The notes: generated from the letters alone by a model not told the origin. A DNA stretch of 26,648 nucleotides from CAYGUI01 sp964353115 (GCA_964353115.1 CAYGUI010000017.1:1-26648), one strand, 5' to 3'; counted from the stretch's first letter, positions 13,792 through 22,154 are shown. Numbers and translations: made by a program.

Positions 13792-14238
13792 ATGGCACAA
13801 CACCAACATTATGCAACAGGTAAAAGAAAAACTTCCATAGCTCGCGTGTTTTTAAAAACAGGCGGAAGTGGAAAAATGACTATTAATAAAAAATCATTAG
13901 AAGATTTTTTTGGGCGTGAAACTGATCGCATGATTGTTACACAACCCTTACAATTATTAGACTTGTCTAGTAATTTTGATTTTTATATCACTGTAAAAGG
14001 TGGTGGTACTAGTGGTCAAGCTGGCGCAATTCGTCACGGTATTTCAAAAGTGTTGGTTGTTTATGATGAAGCAACTACTGTACAAACTGACGATGAAGAA
14101 GGCGGCGAAGGTGGTATTGAATCTTATCGTCGAGCTTTCCGTCGCGAAGGTTTATTAACTCGTGATGCACGTAAAGTTGAGCGTAAAAAAGTTGGTTTAC
14201 GTAAAGCACGTAAAAAACCACAGTTCTCTAAACGTTAA
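13792..14238 (+). CDS. rpsI: Ribosomal protein S9 (uS9) with an acidic insertion
   Basis: Small-subunit protein whose basic C-terminal tail reaches the P-site tRNA. Seen are YATGKRKTSIARVFLKTG, FGRETDRMIVTQPL, VKGGGTSGQAGAIRHGISK, LTRDARKVERKKVGLRKARKKPQFSKR; the universal ending SKR is intact. The product is 148 aa against about 130 in most bacteria. The extra residues lie between YDE (about 101-103) and the helix before LTRDAR: a Thr/Gln start followed by DDEEGGEGG. That strongly acidic, Gly-rich stretch of about 17 residues is not in the usual family alignment. A strong terminator follows the gene. Confidence 0.97.
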   Translation: MAQHQHYATGKRKTSIARVFLKTGGSGKMTINKKSLEDFFGRETDRMIVTQPLQLLDLSSNFDFYITVKGGGTSGQAGAIRHGISKVLVVYDEATTVQTDDEEGGEGGIESYRRAFRREGLLTRDARKVERKKVGLRKARKKPQFSKR

Positions 14239-14249
14239 AAAATTCATAT

Positions 14250-14275
14250 ACCCCCTTTTACAGGGGGTTTTTTTT
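14250..14275 (+). terminator. Rho-independent terminator after rpsI
   Basis: ACCCCCT (14250-14256), loop TTTAC, AGGGGGT (14262-14268), followed by eight T (14268-14275). It separates the ribosomal-protein operon from petABC. Confidence 0.88.
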
Positions 14276-14321
14276 GTTCAAATTTTTTCCCACAAAATCT
14301 AGCATTCTAAAAATAATTGCG

Positions 14322-14327
14322 TATAAT
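14322..14327 (+). promoter_or_regulatory. Probable -10 box of the petABC-sspB operon
   Basis: A consensus TATAAT lies 42 bases before the petA ATG, downstream of the rpsI terminator. No convincing -35 is seen at the right distance (CTAGCA at 14299-14304 is the candidate), so it may need an activator. Confidence 0.5.
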
Positions 14328-14369
14328 AACTCGTAATTATTTAATCTTTTTTAAATTAGGAATTTCTGC

Positions 14370-14978
14370 ATGACGCAAAGAACAAAGCAAGAACACGTAG
14401 ATCTTTCACGTAGAAAATTTTTGAGAAATACCACAGCAGTTGTTGGAGCAGTTGGTGCAGCAGCGGTTGCTTATCCCTTTTTGGAATCATGGGAGCCGAG
14501 TGCGCGTGCCTTAGCAGCTGGAGCTCCTGTAGAAGCTGATATTAGTAAACTTCGAGAAGGTGAGCAAGTTGTTTTTAATTGGCGTGGCAAACCTATTTTT
14601 ATTACAAGACGCACTTCCGAAATGGTATCAGAGTTAAAAAGCTCTAAATTAGAGCAGCAGTTACGTGATCCTTTTTCACTTCAAAGTGAACAACCGGAAT
14701 ATGCTAAAAATCCATATCGTTCTATTAAGCCAGAATATTTAATTGTAGTTGGTGTTTGTACACATTTAAGTTGTACACCATTATATAAACCAGAGCGTGG
14801 CTCAATAACTCCACAATGGGAAGGTGGGTATTTTTGCCCATGCCATGGTTCAAGTTATGATCTAGCAGGACGAGTATTTAAAGATGTACCTGCACCATTG
14901 AATCTTCCAATACCACCACATAAATACGTTAGCGATACCGTAATACTAATAGGTGAAAACGAAATCAAAGAAGTATAA
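14370..14978 (+). CDS. petA: Ubiquinol-cytochrome c reductase iron-sulfur subunit (Rieske protein)
   Basis: Carries the [2Fe-2S] cluster of the bc1 complex and moves electrons from ubiquinol to cytochrome c1 on the periplasmic face. Residues 13-17 (SRRKF) with the following hydrophobic stretch VVGAVGAAAVAYPFL form the Tat-type, uncleaved signal anchor. The cluster motifs are CTHLSC (about 130-135) and CPCHGSSYD (about 151-159), with two Cys and two His ligands plus the disulfide Cys pair. Length (202 aa) is usual. First gene of the operon petA-petB-petC-sspB; the petB ATG follows after 12 bases with a GGGAG ribosome site. Confidence 0.97.
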   Translation: MTQRTKQEHVDLSRRKFLRNTTAVVGAVGAAAVAYPFLESWEPSARALAAGAPVEADISKLREGEQVVFNWRGKPIFITRRTSEMVSELKSSKLEQQLRDPFSLQSEQPEYAKNPYRSIKPEYLIVVGVCTHLSCTPLYKPERGSITPQWEGGYFCPCHGSSYDLAGRVFKDVPAPLNLPIPPHKYVSDTVILIGENEIKEV

Positions 14979-14990
14979 GGGAGTCTGAAT

Positions 14991-16193
14991 ATGACAGAAA
15001 AAACAGGAAAATTTATGACGTGGCTTGATGCTCGTCTTCCAGTTACAAGCTTTATTAAATCTCAAATGACCGAATATTTTGTACCAAAAAATCTAAATTT
15101 TTGGTACTTTTTTGGATCTATGGCGTTGCTAGTTTTAGTTAATCAAATTTTAACAGGAATTTGGTTAACAATGAGTTATACGCCAACAGCTGAAGGGGCG
15201 TTTGGATCTGTAGAATACATCATGCGCGATGTACACTATGGTTGGTTACTACGTTATATGCATTCCACCGGAGCTTCTTTTTTCTTTATCGTAGTTTATT
15301 TACATATGTTCAAAGCCTTATTATACGGTTCTTATAAAGGTCCACGAGAACTGATTTGGATCTTTGGAATGTTTATTTTTCTAGCTCTTATGGCTGAAGC
15401 TTTTATGGGATATTTATTGCCATGGGGGCAAATGTCTTATTGGGGAGCAAAAGTAATTACATCATTATTTGGAGCTATACCATATATTGGAGATAGCTTG
15501 GTAACATTTATTACTGGAGATTTTAATATCACCGGAGTTACATTAAATAGATTTTTTGCTTTACACGTTGTTGCTATTCCATTAGCAATTTTAGGTCTTG
15601 TAGTTCTTCATCTTACAGCCTTGCATGAAGTTGGATCTAATAATCCAGAAGGAATTGAATTAGAAAAAAAATCTGACAAAATACCACTTCATCCATATTT
15701 TACAGTTAAAGATATTTTTGCAGTTATGATTTTTTTAATCGTATTTTGTGCAGTAATATTTTTTATGCCAGAAGGTTTTGGATATTTTTTAGAATCTCCA
15801 AATTTTGAACCTGCTAATCCTATGAAGACACCTGAGCATATTGCTCCAGTTTGGTATTTTACGCCTTTCTATTCTATTTTACGTGCTGTACCAAACAAAT
15901 TATTTGGTGCTTTGGGTATGGCGGCTTCAATAGCAGTATTCTTTATTTTGCCGTGGCTAGATAGAAGTCCAGTAAAATCTATAAAGTATCGCGGGTATTT
16001 CTATAAAATAGCTTTAACTATTTTTGTTATTTGCTTTTTTGGATTGGGGTATCTTGGAACTAAGCAGCCGGATTATATAAAAACATTATTAGCTAGAGTA
16101 TTTACTGCAGGATATTTTTTGTTTTTTATAGCAATGCCGGTTTATACGTGGTTTGATTCTGATAAACAAGTTCCCAAAAATTTAGCAGAGTAA
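14991..16193 (+). CDS. petB: Cytochrome b of the bc1 complex
   Basis: Membrane core of the bc1 complex; holds both b hemes and the Qo and Qi quinone sites, driving the proton-motive Q cycle. The 400-aa product has eight membrane helices and the heme ligands His91/His192 and His105/His207 (RYMHSTGASFFF, VVYLHMF, FFALHVV, VVLHLTALHEVGS). The 15-residue spacing of the second pair matches my recollection of gammaproteobacterial forms. The Qo motif is PVWY (286-289) rather than mitochondrial PEWY; the Val form is the known variant of beta- and gammaproteobacteria. It is a full-length fused cytochrome b, not the split b6/subunit IV type. petC follows 5 bases downstream. Confidence 0.97.
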   Translation: MTEKTGKFMTWLDARLPVTSFIKSQMTEYFVPKNLNFWYFFGSMALLVLVNQILTGIWLTMSYTPTAEGAFGSVEYIMRDVHYGWLLRYMHSTGASFFFIVVYLHMFKALLYGSYKGPRELIWIFGMFIFLALMAEAFMGYLLPWGQMSYWGAKVITSLFGAIPYIGDSLVTFITGDFNITGVTLNRFFALHVVAIPLAILGLVVLHLTALHEVGSNNPEGIELEKKSDKIPLHPYFTVKDIFAVMIFLIVFCAVIFFMPEGFGYFLESPNFEPANPMKTPEHIAPVWYFTPFYSILRAVPNKLFGALGMAASIAVFFILPWLDRSPVKSIKYRGYFYKIALTIFVICFFGLGYLGTKQPDYIKTLLARVFTAGYFLFFIAMPVYTWFDSDKQVPKNLAE

Positions 16194-16198
16194 ATATT

Positions 16199-16984
16199 AT
16201 GAAGAAATTGTTAAAAATATTTTTAATTCTTAATTTAGTAAACCCGTTAAACATTTTAGTTTATGCTTATGACGCTGTAATACCATTGCAAAAAGCAAAC
16301 ATTGAACCAATGGATAAAGCTTCACTGCAGCGTGGTTTTAAATATTTTATGAATTATTGTAGTGGATGTCATAGTTTGCAATATTTACGCTATAACCAAG
16401 TATCTCAAGATCTTGGAATTGCAGATTATGATGGTAAAGTTTATACCGATACAGTAAAAGATAATTTGATGTTTAATACGAATAATTTCTACAATGCTAT
16501 TAAATCATCAATGTCAGCTACAGATGGCGCTAAATGGTTTGGTGTTGCTGCACCAGACTTAACTCTGGTAACTCGTTGGCGTAATCCAGATTGGGTTTAT
16601 ACTTATTTAAAAAGTTTTTATCTTGATGACAAACGTCCATGGGGTGTTAATAATTTAGTTTTTAAAAATGTTGCTATGCCAAATGTGCTTGGAGTTTTAC
16701 AAGGGCAGCAAGTTCCTGAGTTTAGTGAAGTTCAGCAATTAACAGCAGGTCAATATACAGTTATTAATAAAGTTTTCCGTAAATTTAATATTATTGAGTC
16801 AGGAGCATTATCTGCTCATGAGTTTGATCAAGTTGTATTAGATATAGTGAATTTTTTAACTTATGCCGGTGAACCTGTTAAACAAAAGCGACTTGAGCTT
16901 GGGGTCTGGGTTATGTTATTCTTAGGGGTTTTAACCATATTAACTTATTTAGTAAAAAGAGAATATTGGAAAGATGTCCATTAA
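16199..16984 (+). CDS. petC: Cytochrome c1 of the bc1 complex
   Basis: Accepts electrons from the Rieske protein and passes them to a soluble cytochrome c. The 261-aa product has an N-terminal signal peptide (1 to about 23), the heme c attachment site CSGCH (54-58), YLRY (62-65), APDLTLV (118-124), the likely axial Met160 in NVAMPNVL, and a C-terminal membrane anchor (about 233-251; LGVWVMLFLGVLTILTYLV) followed by KREYWKDVH. All standard parts are present. Its last 11 bases overlap the start of sspB, where most relatives have sspA. Confidence 0.96.
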   Translation: MKKLLKIFLILNLVNPLNILVYAYDAVIPLQKANIEPMDKASLQRGFKYFMNYCSGCHSLQYLRYNQVSQDLGIADYDGKVYTDTVKDNLMFNTNNFYNAIKSSMSATDGAKWFGVAAPDLTLVTRWRNPDWVYTYLKSFYLDDKRPWGVNNLVFKNVAMPNVLGVLQGQQVPEFSEVQQLTAGQYTVINKVFRKFNIIESGALSAHEFDQVVLDIVNFLTYAGEPVKQKRLELGVWVMLFLGVLTILTYLVKREYWKDVH

Positions 16985-17405
16985 AACTGTTATGACTCCA
17001 AGTAGGCCGTATTTATTAGAAGCTTTATGGAAGTGGATAGTAGATAATGATTTTACGCCATATATCGTTGTTGATATAAATATTGAGCATGTTAATGCCC
17101 CTGATGAATATGCTAATCAAGAAGGGCGCATAGTATTAAATATTGCCCCATCTGCTATTCGTGATCTTAAAATTACCCATAAAAGTTTAAGTTTTGTAAC
17201 ACGATTTTCTGGAGTTGAAACTTCAATCTATGCACCAATGCCATCAGTTTTGGCAATTTACGCTAAAGAAAACGGAAAGGGCATGTCTTTTCCTGAAGAT
17301 GAATATATCGGCATTACGCCGTTTCCACCTGATGATGATGGTGGCGGTAATAGTGGTGGTTCTGGTAAATCTAAAGGTGGATCACATTTAAAGATCATTA
17401 AGTAA
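16974..17405 (+). CDS. sspB: ClpXP protease specificity-enhancing factor SspB
   Basis: Tethers ssrA-tagged and other substrates to ClpXP for degradation. The 143-aa product shows SRPYLLEALWKWIVDNDFTPYIVVD (about 9-33), IVLNIAPSAIRDL (53-65) and APMPSVLAIYAKENGKGMSF (about 82-101), the substrate-binding core. A flexible Gly/Ser/Asp linker (DDDGGGNSGGSGKSKGG) ends in SHLKIIK, the equivalent of the short ClpX-binding C-terminal peptide (LRVVK in E. coli). The ATG lies inside the 3' end of petC, so expression is coupled to the bc1 genes. The usual partner gene sspA is missing between them. Confidence 0.93.
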   Translation: MSIKTVMTPSRPYLLEALWKWIVDNDFTPYIVVDINIEHVNAPDEYANQEGRIVLNIAPSAIRDLKITHKSLSFVTRFSGVETSIYAPMPSVLAIYAKENGKGMSFPEDEYIGITPFPPDDDGGGNSGGSGKSKGGSHLKIIK

Positions 17406-17431
17406 CAATAATTTATTACAGGAGTTTGGTT

Positions 17432-18010
17432 TTGTTAGGATTAAGTCGAAAAGTCCACTTTATTGTTATTGATAATGAAACAGCACTTAGAGCAGAATCT
17501 GTTGTTCCAGTCTCTGGTTTAGTAAATTTACTAAACGATTTAAAAGTAATTTTAAATACATCTTTTACGCAAGAATTAGAGCGTCTTTTTTTAGGTGGCT
17601 ATTTTGTTAATTTTCAAAATTTCAGAGCATTATTAACGTTTGATATAAATATTGTTTTTATGAAGAAAGATGATAGCTTATTTTGTTATGTCGAATTAAA
17701 AAAATTAGCAAATTCTGGCACTGATCCGTCAAAATATATTCCAGAGCCATTAATTAGGTCTAATCAAAGTTATTTTGGTAATTGTCTGCATATTTTTCAT
17801 GCTCTTATTTGTGATGAAATAAAGAGACGTCAAGGGACGATTGATAAATATGAATGCTTAATGCCATGCAGTCACTTATTTGCTGATAAAAGACTCCGTG
17901 GTTACACAAAAGAAAGTATTGAAGATGGTTTTAATAATTATTTAATTAGATTAAAACAAGAAGCCTTATTACTTACTGATCTTTCAGCTAGACCGACTTT
18001 TGGTTTCTAA
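17432..18010 (+). CDS. Unrecognised cytosolic protein (192 aa) downstream of sspB
   Basis: No family recognised. I prefer the TTG at 17432, which has AGGAG (17420-17424) 7 bases upstream, over the TTG at 17426, only one base from that site. The product begins MLGLSRKVHFIVIDNETA and looks globular alpha/beta: beta-rich start (VHFIVID), an alpha-helical stretch (LVNLLNDLKVILNTSFTQELERLF), a central ALLTFDINIVFMKKDDSLFCYVELKKL and a basic, helical C-terminus. There is no signal peptide or membrane segment. It is 26 bases after sspB and overlaps the next gene by one base (TAATG), so it belongs to the same transcript and is translationally coupled to the exported DUF1566-like protein. Confidence 0.75.
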   Translation: MLGLSRKVHFIVIDNETALRAESVVPVSGLVNLLNDLKVILNTSFTQELERLFLGGYFVNFQNFRALLTFDINIVFMKKDDSLFCYVELKKLANSGTDPSKYIPEPLIRSNQSYFGNCLHIFHALICDEIKRRQGTIDKYECLMPCSHLFADKRLRGYTKESIEDGFNNYLIRLKQEALLLTDLSARPTFGF

Positions 18011-18564
18011 TGTTAAAAAATTTTAAATTACTTATTTTCTTATTTTTATTAACTAATAAGATTTTTTCCTCATCTTGTACTGATGCTAAAATTGGCGATA
18101 TTTTGCAAGGTGGTTATGTTTTTCAAAAAGATTCTCTAGGATGTCGGGTGGTTTCTCTTGAAAATCGCGTGGCGCAGCATAAATGGGGCTGCAGCGCAGT
18201 TCCAACCGATGCTCATTATTTTCATGATGGCGCTCGTAATACCCAGCTAATTATCCAAGCTAACTGTGCTAATGATTTTCCAGATGCTGCGCTATTCTGC
18301 CGACATTTTTTAGCTAATTCCCTTGGGCATAAATGTAATTTAGGTGAAAACTGTTATTCTGGCTGGTACTTGCCAGCAGCTGATGAGCTTAGAGAGATGG
18401 ATAAAAATCAAGATAAGCTTGGTAATTTTAATCAAGTTGTGTATTGGAGTTCAACAGAATTAAATGGGTTGGATGGATTTTATTTTAATTTTTCTGAGCA
18501 CGCAATACTTAGCGATAATAAATTTGAACCTTTTAATGTGCGCTGTGCTCGAATGATAAATTAA
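18010..18564 (+). CDS. Exported Cys-rich DUF1566/Lcl C-terminal domain protein
   Basis: A secreted or periplasmic protein of the DUF1566 (Lcl C-terminal) family. Residues 1-20 are a hydrophobic signal peptide ending near IFSSS. The domain shows IGDILQGGYVFQKDSLGCRVVSL, then KWGCSAVP, GARNTQLIIQANC, GWYLPAADELREM, YWSSTE and a final VRCARMIN, all family hallmarks. Eight Cys in the mature part suggest four disulfides. In Legionella the Lcl C-terminal domain belongs to a surface adhesin that binds glycosaminoglycans, but the Lcl collagen-like repeats are absent here; a surface or adhesive role is only suggested. It starts by a one-base overlap with the upstream gene. The stop codon is directly adjacent, with no gap, to the end of the convergent 657-aa gene. 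Confidence 0.85.
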   Translation: MLKNFKLLIFLFLLTNKIFSSSCTDAKIGDILQGGYVFQKDSLGCRVVSLENRVAQHKWGCSAVPTDAHYFHDGARNTQLIIQANCANDFPDAALFCRHFLANSLGHKCNLGENCYSGWYLPAADELREMDKNQDKLGNFNQVVYWSSTELNGLDGFYFNFSEHAILSDNKFEPFNVRCARMIN

Positions 18565-20538
18565 TTAGATAGATTTTCTTATAACGCTCGCTCTACCATC
18601 ATAGCTATTATCACCAAACACACCAGTGACTCCTTCTGTTGCTGCGTGTACCATATGAATGCCGGCAGTAATAGCTGTAGCAATATTTGCAGAGTGAGTT
18701 ATTGGTAAAGGAGCTTCTTGCCCAATAGCAGCAAAAGCATTACCACTTATAGCATCGTGAGCAAGATTTTGACTTCCGGTAAAATCTGTAGCTGTATCAG
18801 CTGCAACTGCTACTAGTAAACAAGCAGTTGTTGCTTGTGAGATAAATTTATTTGTTTGTGAAAAAGTTTTTAGTGCTTTTGAAAAATCACTTGGCTCTTC
18901 ATAGATTACGCTTTGCTCTTTTAAAGTTAATTTATTACTCGCTCTATGATCTATTGCGTTAGGTAGTGTAGAAGCAACAGCATTAGCTTTATTAGCATAA
19001 TATGAGCTATCAGCAAAAATCGTTGGAGCTTTTAGTAGCGCAAGAAAACCAATTGGCAAAATTTTATTTGTTAATAATGTTAATTTTACTTTGGCAGCTT
19101 TAAAAATTTTAAACAAGATAAAATGCGTTTGCTCTCTTAGCATCATACATGATAAAGCGTATGCTGAAACAAATATAGCAGAACCAATTATCGTTGCAAC
19201 TACATTTAATCCAACAATAGCAACACCTTTTAATATTCCTTTTGCTCCTTGTTCTTGTCTTTTTACTATAGGAGTGACAAATTTATCAATAAAAAAGTTT
19301 TTAACAATTTTTGCAATATTTCCTACACCGCCACCAGAAGTAAATAAAGCAGAAATAGCTATTGCTGCAGAAACTGCAAACATTATGGCTATTATCGTTA
19401 ATAATGCTGGTGGGCAAAATGCTGCTGGAATATGTAACATTAAAATAAGTTTTGGTAAGAAAGAAAATCTTACAGCATCAAAGTAACAAATAAATGCTGC
19501 AATTCCGCAAGATAAAGCCGTTATTGCCCTAATTATTTTTTTTCTAGTAGTTGATTTTTCAGTATTTTGACTTTTACTTTTATAAAATATACTTTTAGCT
19601 GCCTCAGCAAGAGGTTTTCTTAGTAAATAAAATACTGCAAGACTTGCTGCAACTGCAAATACTAATTCTGCAAGAATTGGTAAACCAAATACTCCTAAAA
19701 CAGTAACTATAACTCCTTCAGAAAGTGCGACCGCAACTACAAAGCGACTCGCAACAGATGACATGATTTCTTTTTGTCGTCGTTTTGCTATTTTTATTTT
19801 TTGTTTATTTATTTGATTATTTGAATCAGTAATATACGCAAGTTCTACAGATCCATCGTCATTTTTATATAACTCAAGATTATCTATATATTTTTGCAAT
19901 TTTCTAATCGCAAGCATATCAGTAATAGTCCCAAAAAATGGAATTGGAATAAATCTTCTGCCTTTAAATCTTAAAGATTCTATAATGCTATTTACTTCTT
20001 GCTCTTCAGCTGAAATTTTTCGAACTGATACTTGATTGATTTCTTTTATTGATAATACTTCGTATTTATCAAGTTCTTTATTTTTTGTAATTCTTTCATG
20101 CTGATCAAAATCACGTGCAACACAGTGAATTTGTTTTTTATAATCTCTTAAAAAGTCATTATGATACTGCTTAATATCTTCAAATTGTTGATTATAATTA
20201 TCAATTTGGCGCTCTAAAGATTGCTTAGCAATATAATTTGATAAGGGAATTTTTTCTTGTAGCTTATTAATTTGTTCTTGTTTTTCAGTATCAAATTTGG
20301 CAATAACTATAGCAAATTTCTCTTGCACTCTTAAAAAGCTAGCATATAATCTTTCAAGATCATGATCTTTATGCTTTAAGATATTTTCAATCTCATGCTG
20401 CATTCCTGCATCAGATAATAATTTTATAATCTTAAAAGTAGGGGAACTACCCAGGTTGCTAAATTTCGCTTGAAGAGCTGTTAGCCTTGGTTTTTCTGCA
20501 ATTTTTTTAAAAATTTCATTTATTTCAATGTGTTTCAT
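18565..20538 (-). CDS. Unrecognised 657-aa protein: coiled coil followed by multiple membrane segments
   Basis: No family recognised. Residues 1-255 are hydrophilic and helical, with coiled-coil stretches (about 60-135; ERLYASFLRVQEKFAIVIAKF, QIDNYNQQFEDIKQYHNDF) and a basic run (INKQKIKIAKRRQKE) just before the membrane region. Hydrophobic segments lie at about 261-285, 286-306, 338-355, 359-398 (probably two), 437-465, 485-503 and 568-583. The C-terminal 75 residues are mildly polar and end DGRASVIRKSI. There is no signal peptide. The start at 20538 lacks a ribosome site. It is isolated between the petABC transcript and dolP. The layout, cytosolic coiled coil plus Ala-rich hairpin-like segments, resembles membrane-inserted effectors of intracellular bacteria; this is inference. 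Confidence 0.72.
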   Translation of the reverse strand: MKHIEINEIFKKIAEKPRLTALQAKFSNLGSSPTFKIIKLLSDAGMQHEIENILKHKDHDLERLYASFLRVQEKFAIVIAKFDTEKQEQINKLQEKIPLSNYIAKQSLERQIDNYNQQFEDIKQYHNDFLRDYKKQIHCVARDFDQHERITKNKELDKYEVLSIKEINQVSVRKISAEEQEVNSIIESLRFKGRRFIPIPFFGTITDMLAIRKLQKYIDNLELYKNDDGSVELAYITDSNNQINKQKIKIAKRRQKEIMSSVASRFVVAVALSEGVIVTVLGVFGLPILAELVFAVAASLAVFYLLRKPLAEAAKSIFYKSKSQNTEKSTTRKKIIRAITALSCGIAAFICYFDAVRFSFLPKLILMLHIPAAFCPPALLTIIAIMFAVSAAIAISALFTSGGGVGNIAKIVKNFFIDKFVTPIVKRQEQGAKGILKGVAIVGLNVVATIIGSAIFVSAYALSCMMLREQTHFILFKIFKAAKVKLTLLTNKILPIGFLALLKAPTIFADSSYYANKANAVASTLPNAIDHRASNKLTLKEQSVIYEEPSDFSKALKTFSQTNKFISQATTACLLVAVAADTATDFTGSQNLAHDAISGNAFAAIGQEAPLPITHSANIATAITAGIHMVHAATEGVTGVFGDNSYDGRASVIRKSI

Positions 20539-20604
20539 AAACTTATAAACAATAATTTGTTATAAGATTAATTTACACGACTAACATTAAGGACGTATTA
20601 AAAT

Positions 20605-21219
20605 TTAACCTGCTTTACTAGCTTTATCTTGATATTCAAAAAGTTTAATTACTTTATCAACTCCGCTAATATTGCTAGCAATATCAGTGGCTTGAGAGGC
20701 TTCTTCTTGACCAACGATGCCCATTAAATACACTATATTATCCTCGGTTACTACCTTAATATGGCTGACAGATACGTCTTTAGATAAGGCAAGCTTGGCT
20801 TTGATTTGTGAGGTAATCCAAGTATCTTTTAACGTATTGTTTTTATTAAGAGGGCTTGAAGATATGCGAATTTCATTAATTACATGACGAGTTCCTTCTA
20901 CGCCGTGTGCCATTTGAATGGCTGCGTCTATATCGCGCTTATTGCCAGCTTCACCAATCAGCAGAACGTTGCCATTAAAAGCCGTAGCAGATATTTTTAC
21001 CGGATCATTATAATGCTCTTGGTCATTTAATAACTTATTTTGGTTGCTGGCGAGGGTGGTATCACTGATTATTTTCTTAATTCCACGTTTATCAGTTGCA
21101 ATATGATAGCTGCCAGCAGCAGCGACCGATGCCCCAGCGATTACAACAGCAGTACAACCAGTTAAAACATTATTTAGTACTAAACATAAAGATATTAATT
21201 TTATAAAATTTTTTTTCAT
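20605..21219 (-). CDS. dolP: Outer-membrane lipoprotein DolP (YraP) with two BON domains
   Basis: DolP maintains outer-membrane integrity and supports envelope protein assembly. The 204-aa product has a lipoprotein signal peptide with the lipobox LTGC (Cys22). Two BON domains follow: about 45-115 (NKLLNDQEHYNDPVKISATAFNGNVLLIGEA...VEGTRHVINEIRI) and about 128-195 (DTWITSQIKAKLALSKDVSVSHIKVVTEDNIVYLMGIV). The place directly after diaA (13 bases) matches the enterobacterial yraM-yraN-diaA-dolP order. It is the last gene of the run; no clear terminator hairpin is visible before 20538. Confidence 0.93.
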   Translation of the reverse strand: MKKNFIKLISLCLVLNNVLTGCTAVVIAGASVAAAGSYHIATDKRGIKKIISDTTLASNQNKLLNDQEHYNDPVKISATAFNGNVLLIGEAGNKRDIDAAIQMAHGVEGTRHVINEIRISSSPLNKNNTLKDTWITSQIKAKLALSKDVSVSHIKVVTEDNIVYLMGIVGQEEASQATDIASNISGVDKVIKLFEYQDKASKAG

Positions 21220-21232
21220 AATTATTTAAATA

Positions 21233-21811
21233 TTAAGAGAATAAACTTAAGTCAATCAATTCACAAATAGTATGAATTATTAATAAATGGACTTCCTGAA
21301 TGCGAGCCGTAGTGTCTGACGGTACGCATAATTCAATATCTGTTTCGCGTAAAAAATTTCGTAAATTACCACCCTCCTTGCCAGTAAGTGCAACAATTTT
21401 TAAATCTCTATCCTGTGCTACCTTTACAGCTTCGATAATATTTTTTGAATTGCCGCTAGTGGTAACAGCAAAGAGCACATCATCTTTTTGGCCAAGAGCT
21501 TTTAATTGACGAGAAAAAACTTCATCATAACTATAATCATTAGCAATCGCAGTTACTGTTAATGCATCTGCAGTCAATGCTATAGCGGGAAGGTTAGGGC
21601 GTTCAATATTAAATCTATTTAATAATTCACTTGCAATATGTTGCGCATCACCGGCTGATCCACCATTGCCGCAACTCAAAATTTTGTTCCCAGCAACAAG
21701 ACAATTAATAATTAAATTTGCAGCTTGTTCTATTTGATGAGGCAAAATTTCTAAGGATTTTACTTTGGTATCAATACTAGTTTTAAAAATATCCTGTATC
21801 TGAGAAAGCAT
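21233..21811 (-). CDS. diaA: DiaA-type SIS-domain protein (phosphoheptose isomerase family)
   Basis: In E. coli DiaA binds DnaA and promotes timely replication initiation; the fold is that of sedoheptulose-7-phosphate isomerase GmhA. The 192-aa product has the SIS motifs CGNGGSAGDAQHIASELLNRF (about 47-67), ANDYSYDEVFSRQL (about 90-103), TTSGNSKNI (about 117-125) and TARIQEVHLLIIHTICELID (about 168-187). ERPNLPAIALTAD and the locus favour DiaA over GmhA, although a heptose-phosphate role cannot be excluded. Its start overlaps the end of yraN by 29 bases. Confidence 0.88.
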   Translation of the reverse strand: MLSQIQDIFKTSIDTKVKSLEILPHQIEQAANLIINCLVAGNKILSCGNGGSAGDAQHIASELLNRFNIERPNLPAIALTADALTVTAIANDYSYDEVFSRQLKALGQKDDVLFAVTTSGNSKNIIEAVKVAQDRDLKIVALTGKEGGNLRNFLRETDIELCVPSDTTARIQEVHLLIIHTICELIDLSLFS

Positions 21812-22154
21812 TTTTTATCCAATGTATTTTAGTTTTATTATCATAACTTGATATTGATAGGACATCAAATCTGCAATAAGCATTTTGATATTTTTTATTC
21901 TGTAACAAAAAAAGTTTAGCAGTTTTAATAATTTTTCGCTGTTTTCTGTAATCAATGCTCTCAAGTCCTGAGGCATAACTGTTAGGCTTTCTATAGCGTA
22001 CTTCAGCAAAAATAAGAAATTCATTATCTTCTAAAATTAAATCAATCTCACCAGTTTTTTGATTATAATTTTGTTGAATTAAACTTAATCCGTGCTTTTG
22101 TAAAAAATGCAAAGCAAGCTTCTCGTATCTTTTACCAACTACAATACTTCCCAT
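21783..22154 (-). CDS. yraN: YraN (UPF0102) family nuclease-fold protein
   Basis: A 123-aa protein of the UPF0102 group, which has a restriction-endonuclease-like (PD-(D/E)xK) fold and is thought to act on nucleic acids. Seen are GKRYEKLALHFLQKHGL (6-22) and the core GEIDLILEDNEFLIFAEVRYRK (about 35-56), in which Asp38 and Glu51 with the following Arg/Lys make the putative active site, then YDNKTKIHWIKNAF. Length is usual. It sits between lpoA (7 bases upstream) and diaA (overlapping 29 bases), as in many gammaproteobacteria. In vivo role unknown. Confidence 0.92.
   Translation of the reverse strand: MGSIVVGKRYEKLALHFLQKHGLSLIQQNYNQKTGEIDLILEDNEFLIFAEVRYRKPNSYASGLESIDYRKQRKIIKTAKLFLLQNKKYQNAYCRFDVLSISSYDNKTKIHWIKNAFSDTGYF

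Noticed and set aside
15846..15857. PVWY instead of PEWY at the cytochrome b Qo site as a functional anomaly
   Set aside because: The Val variant of this motif is known from beta- and gammaproteobacterial cytochrome b, so it fits the lineage and is not a defect.
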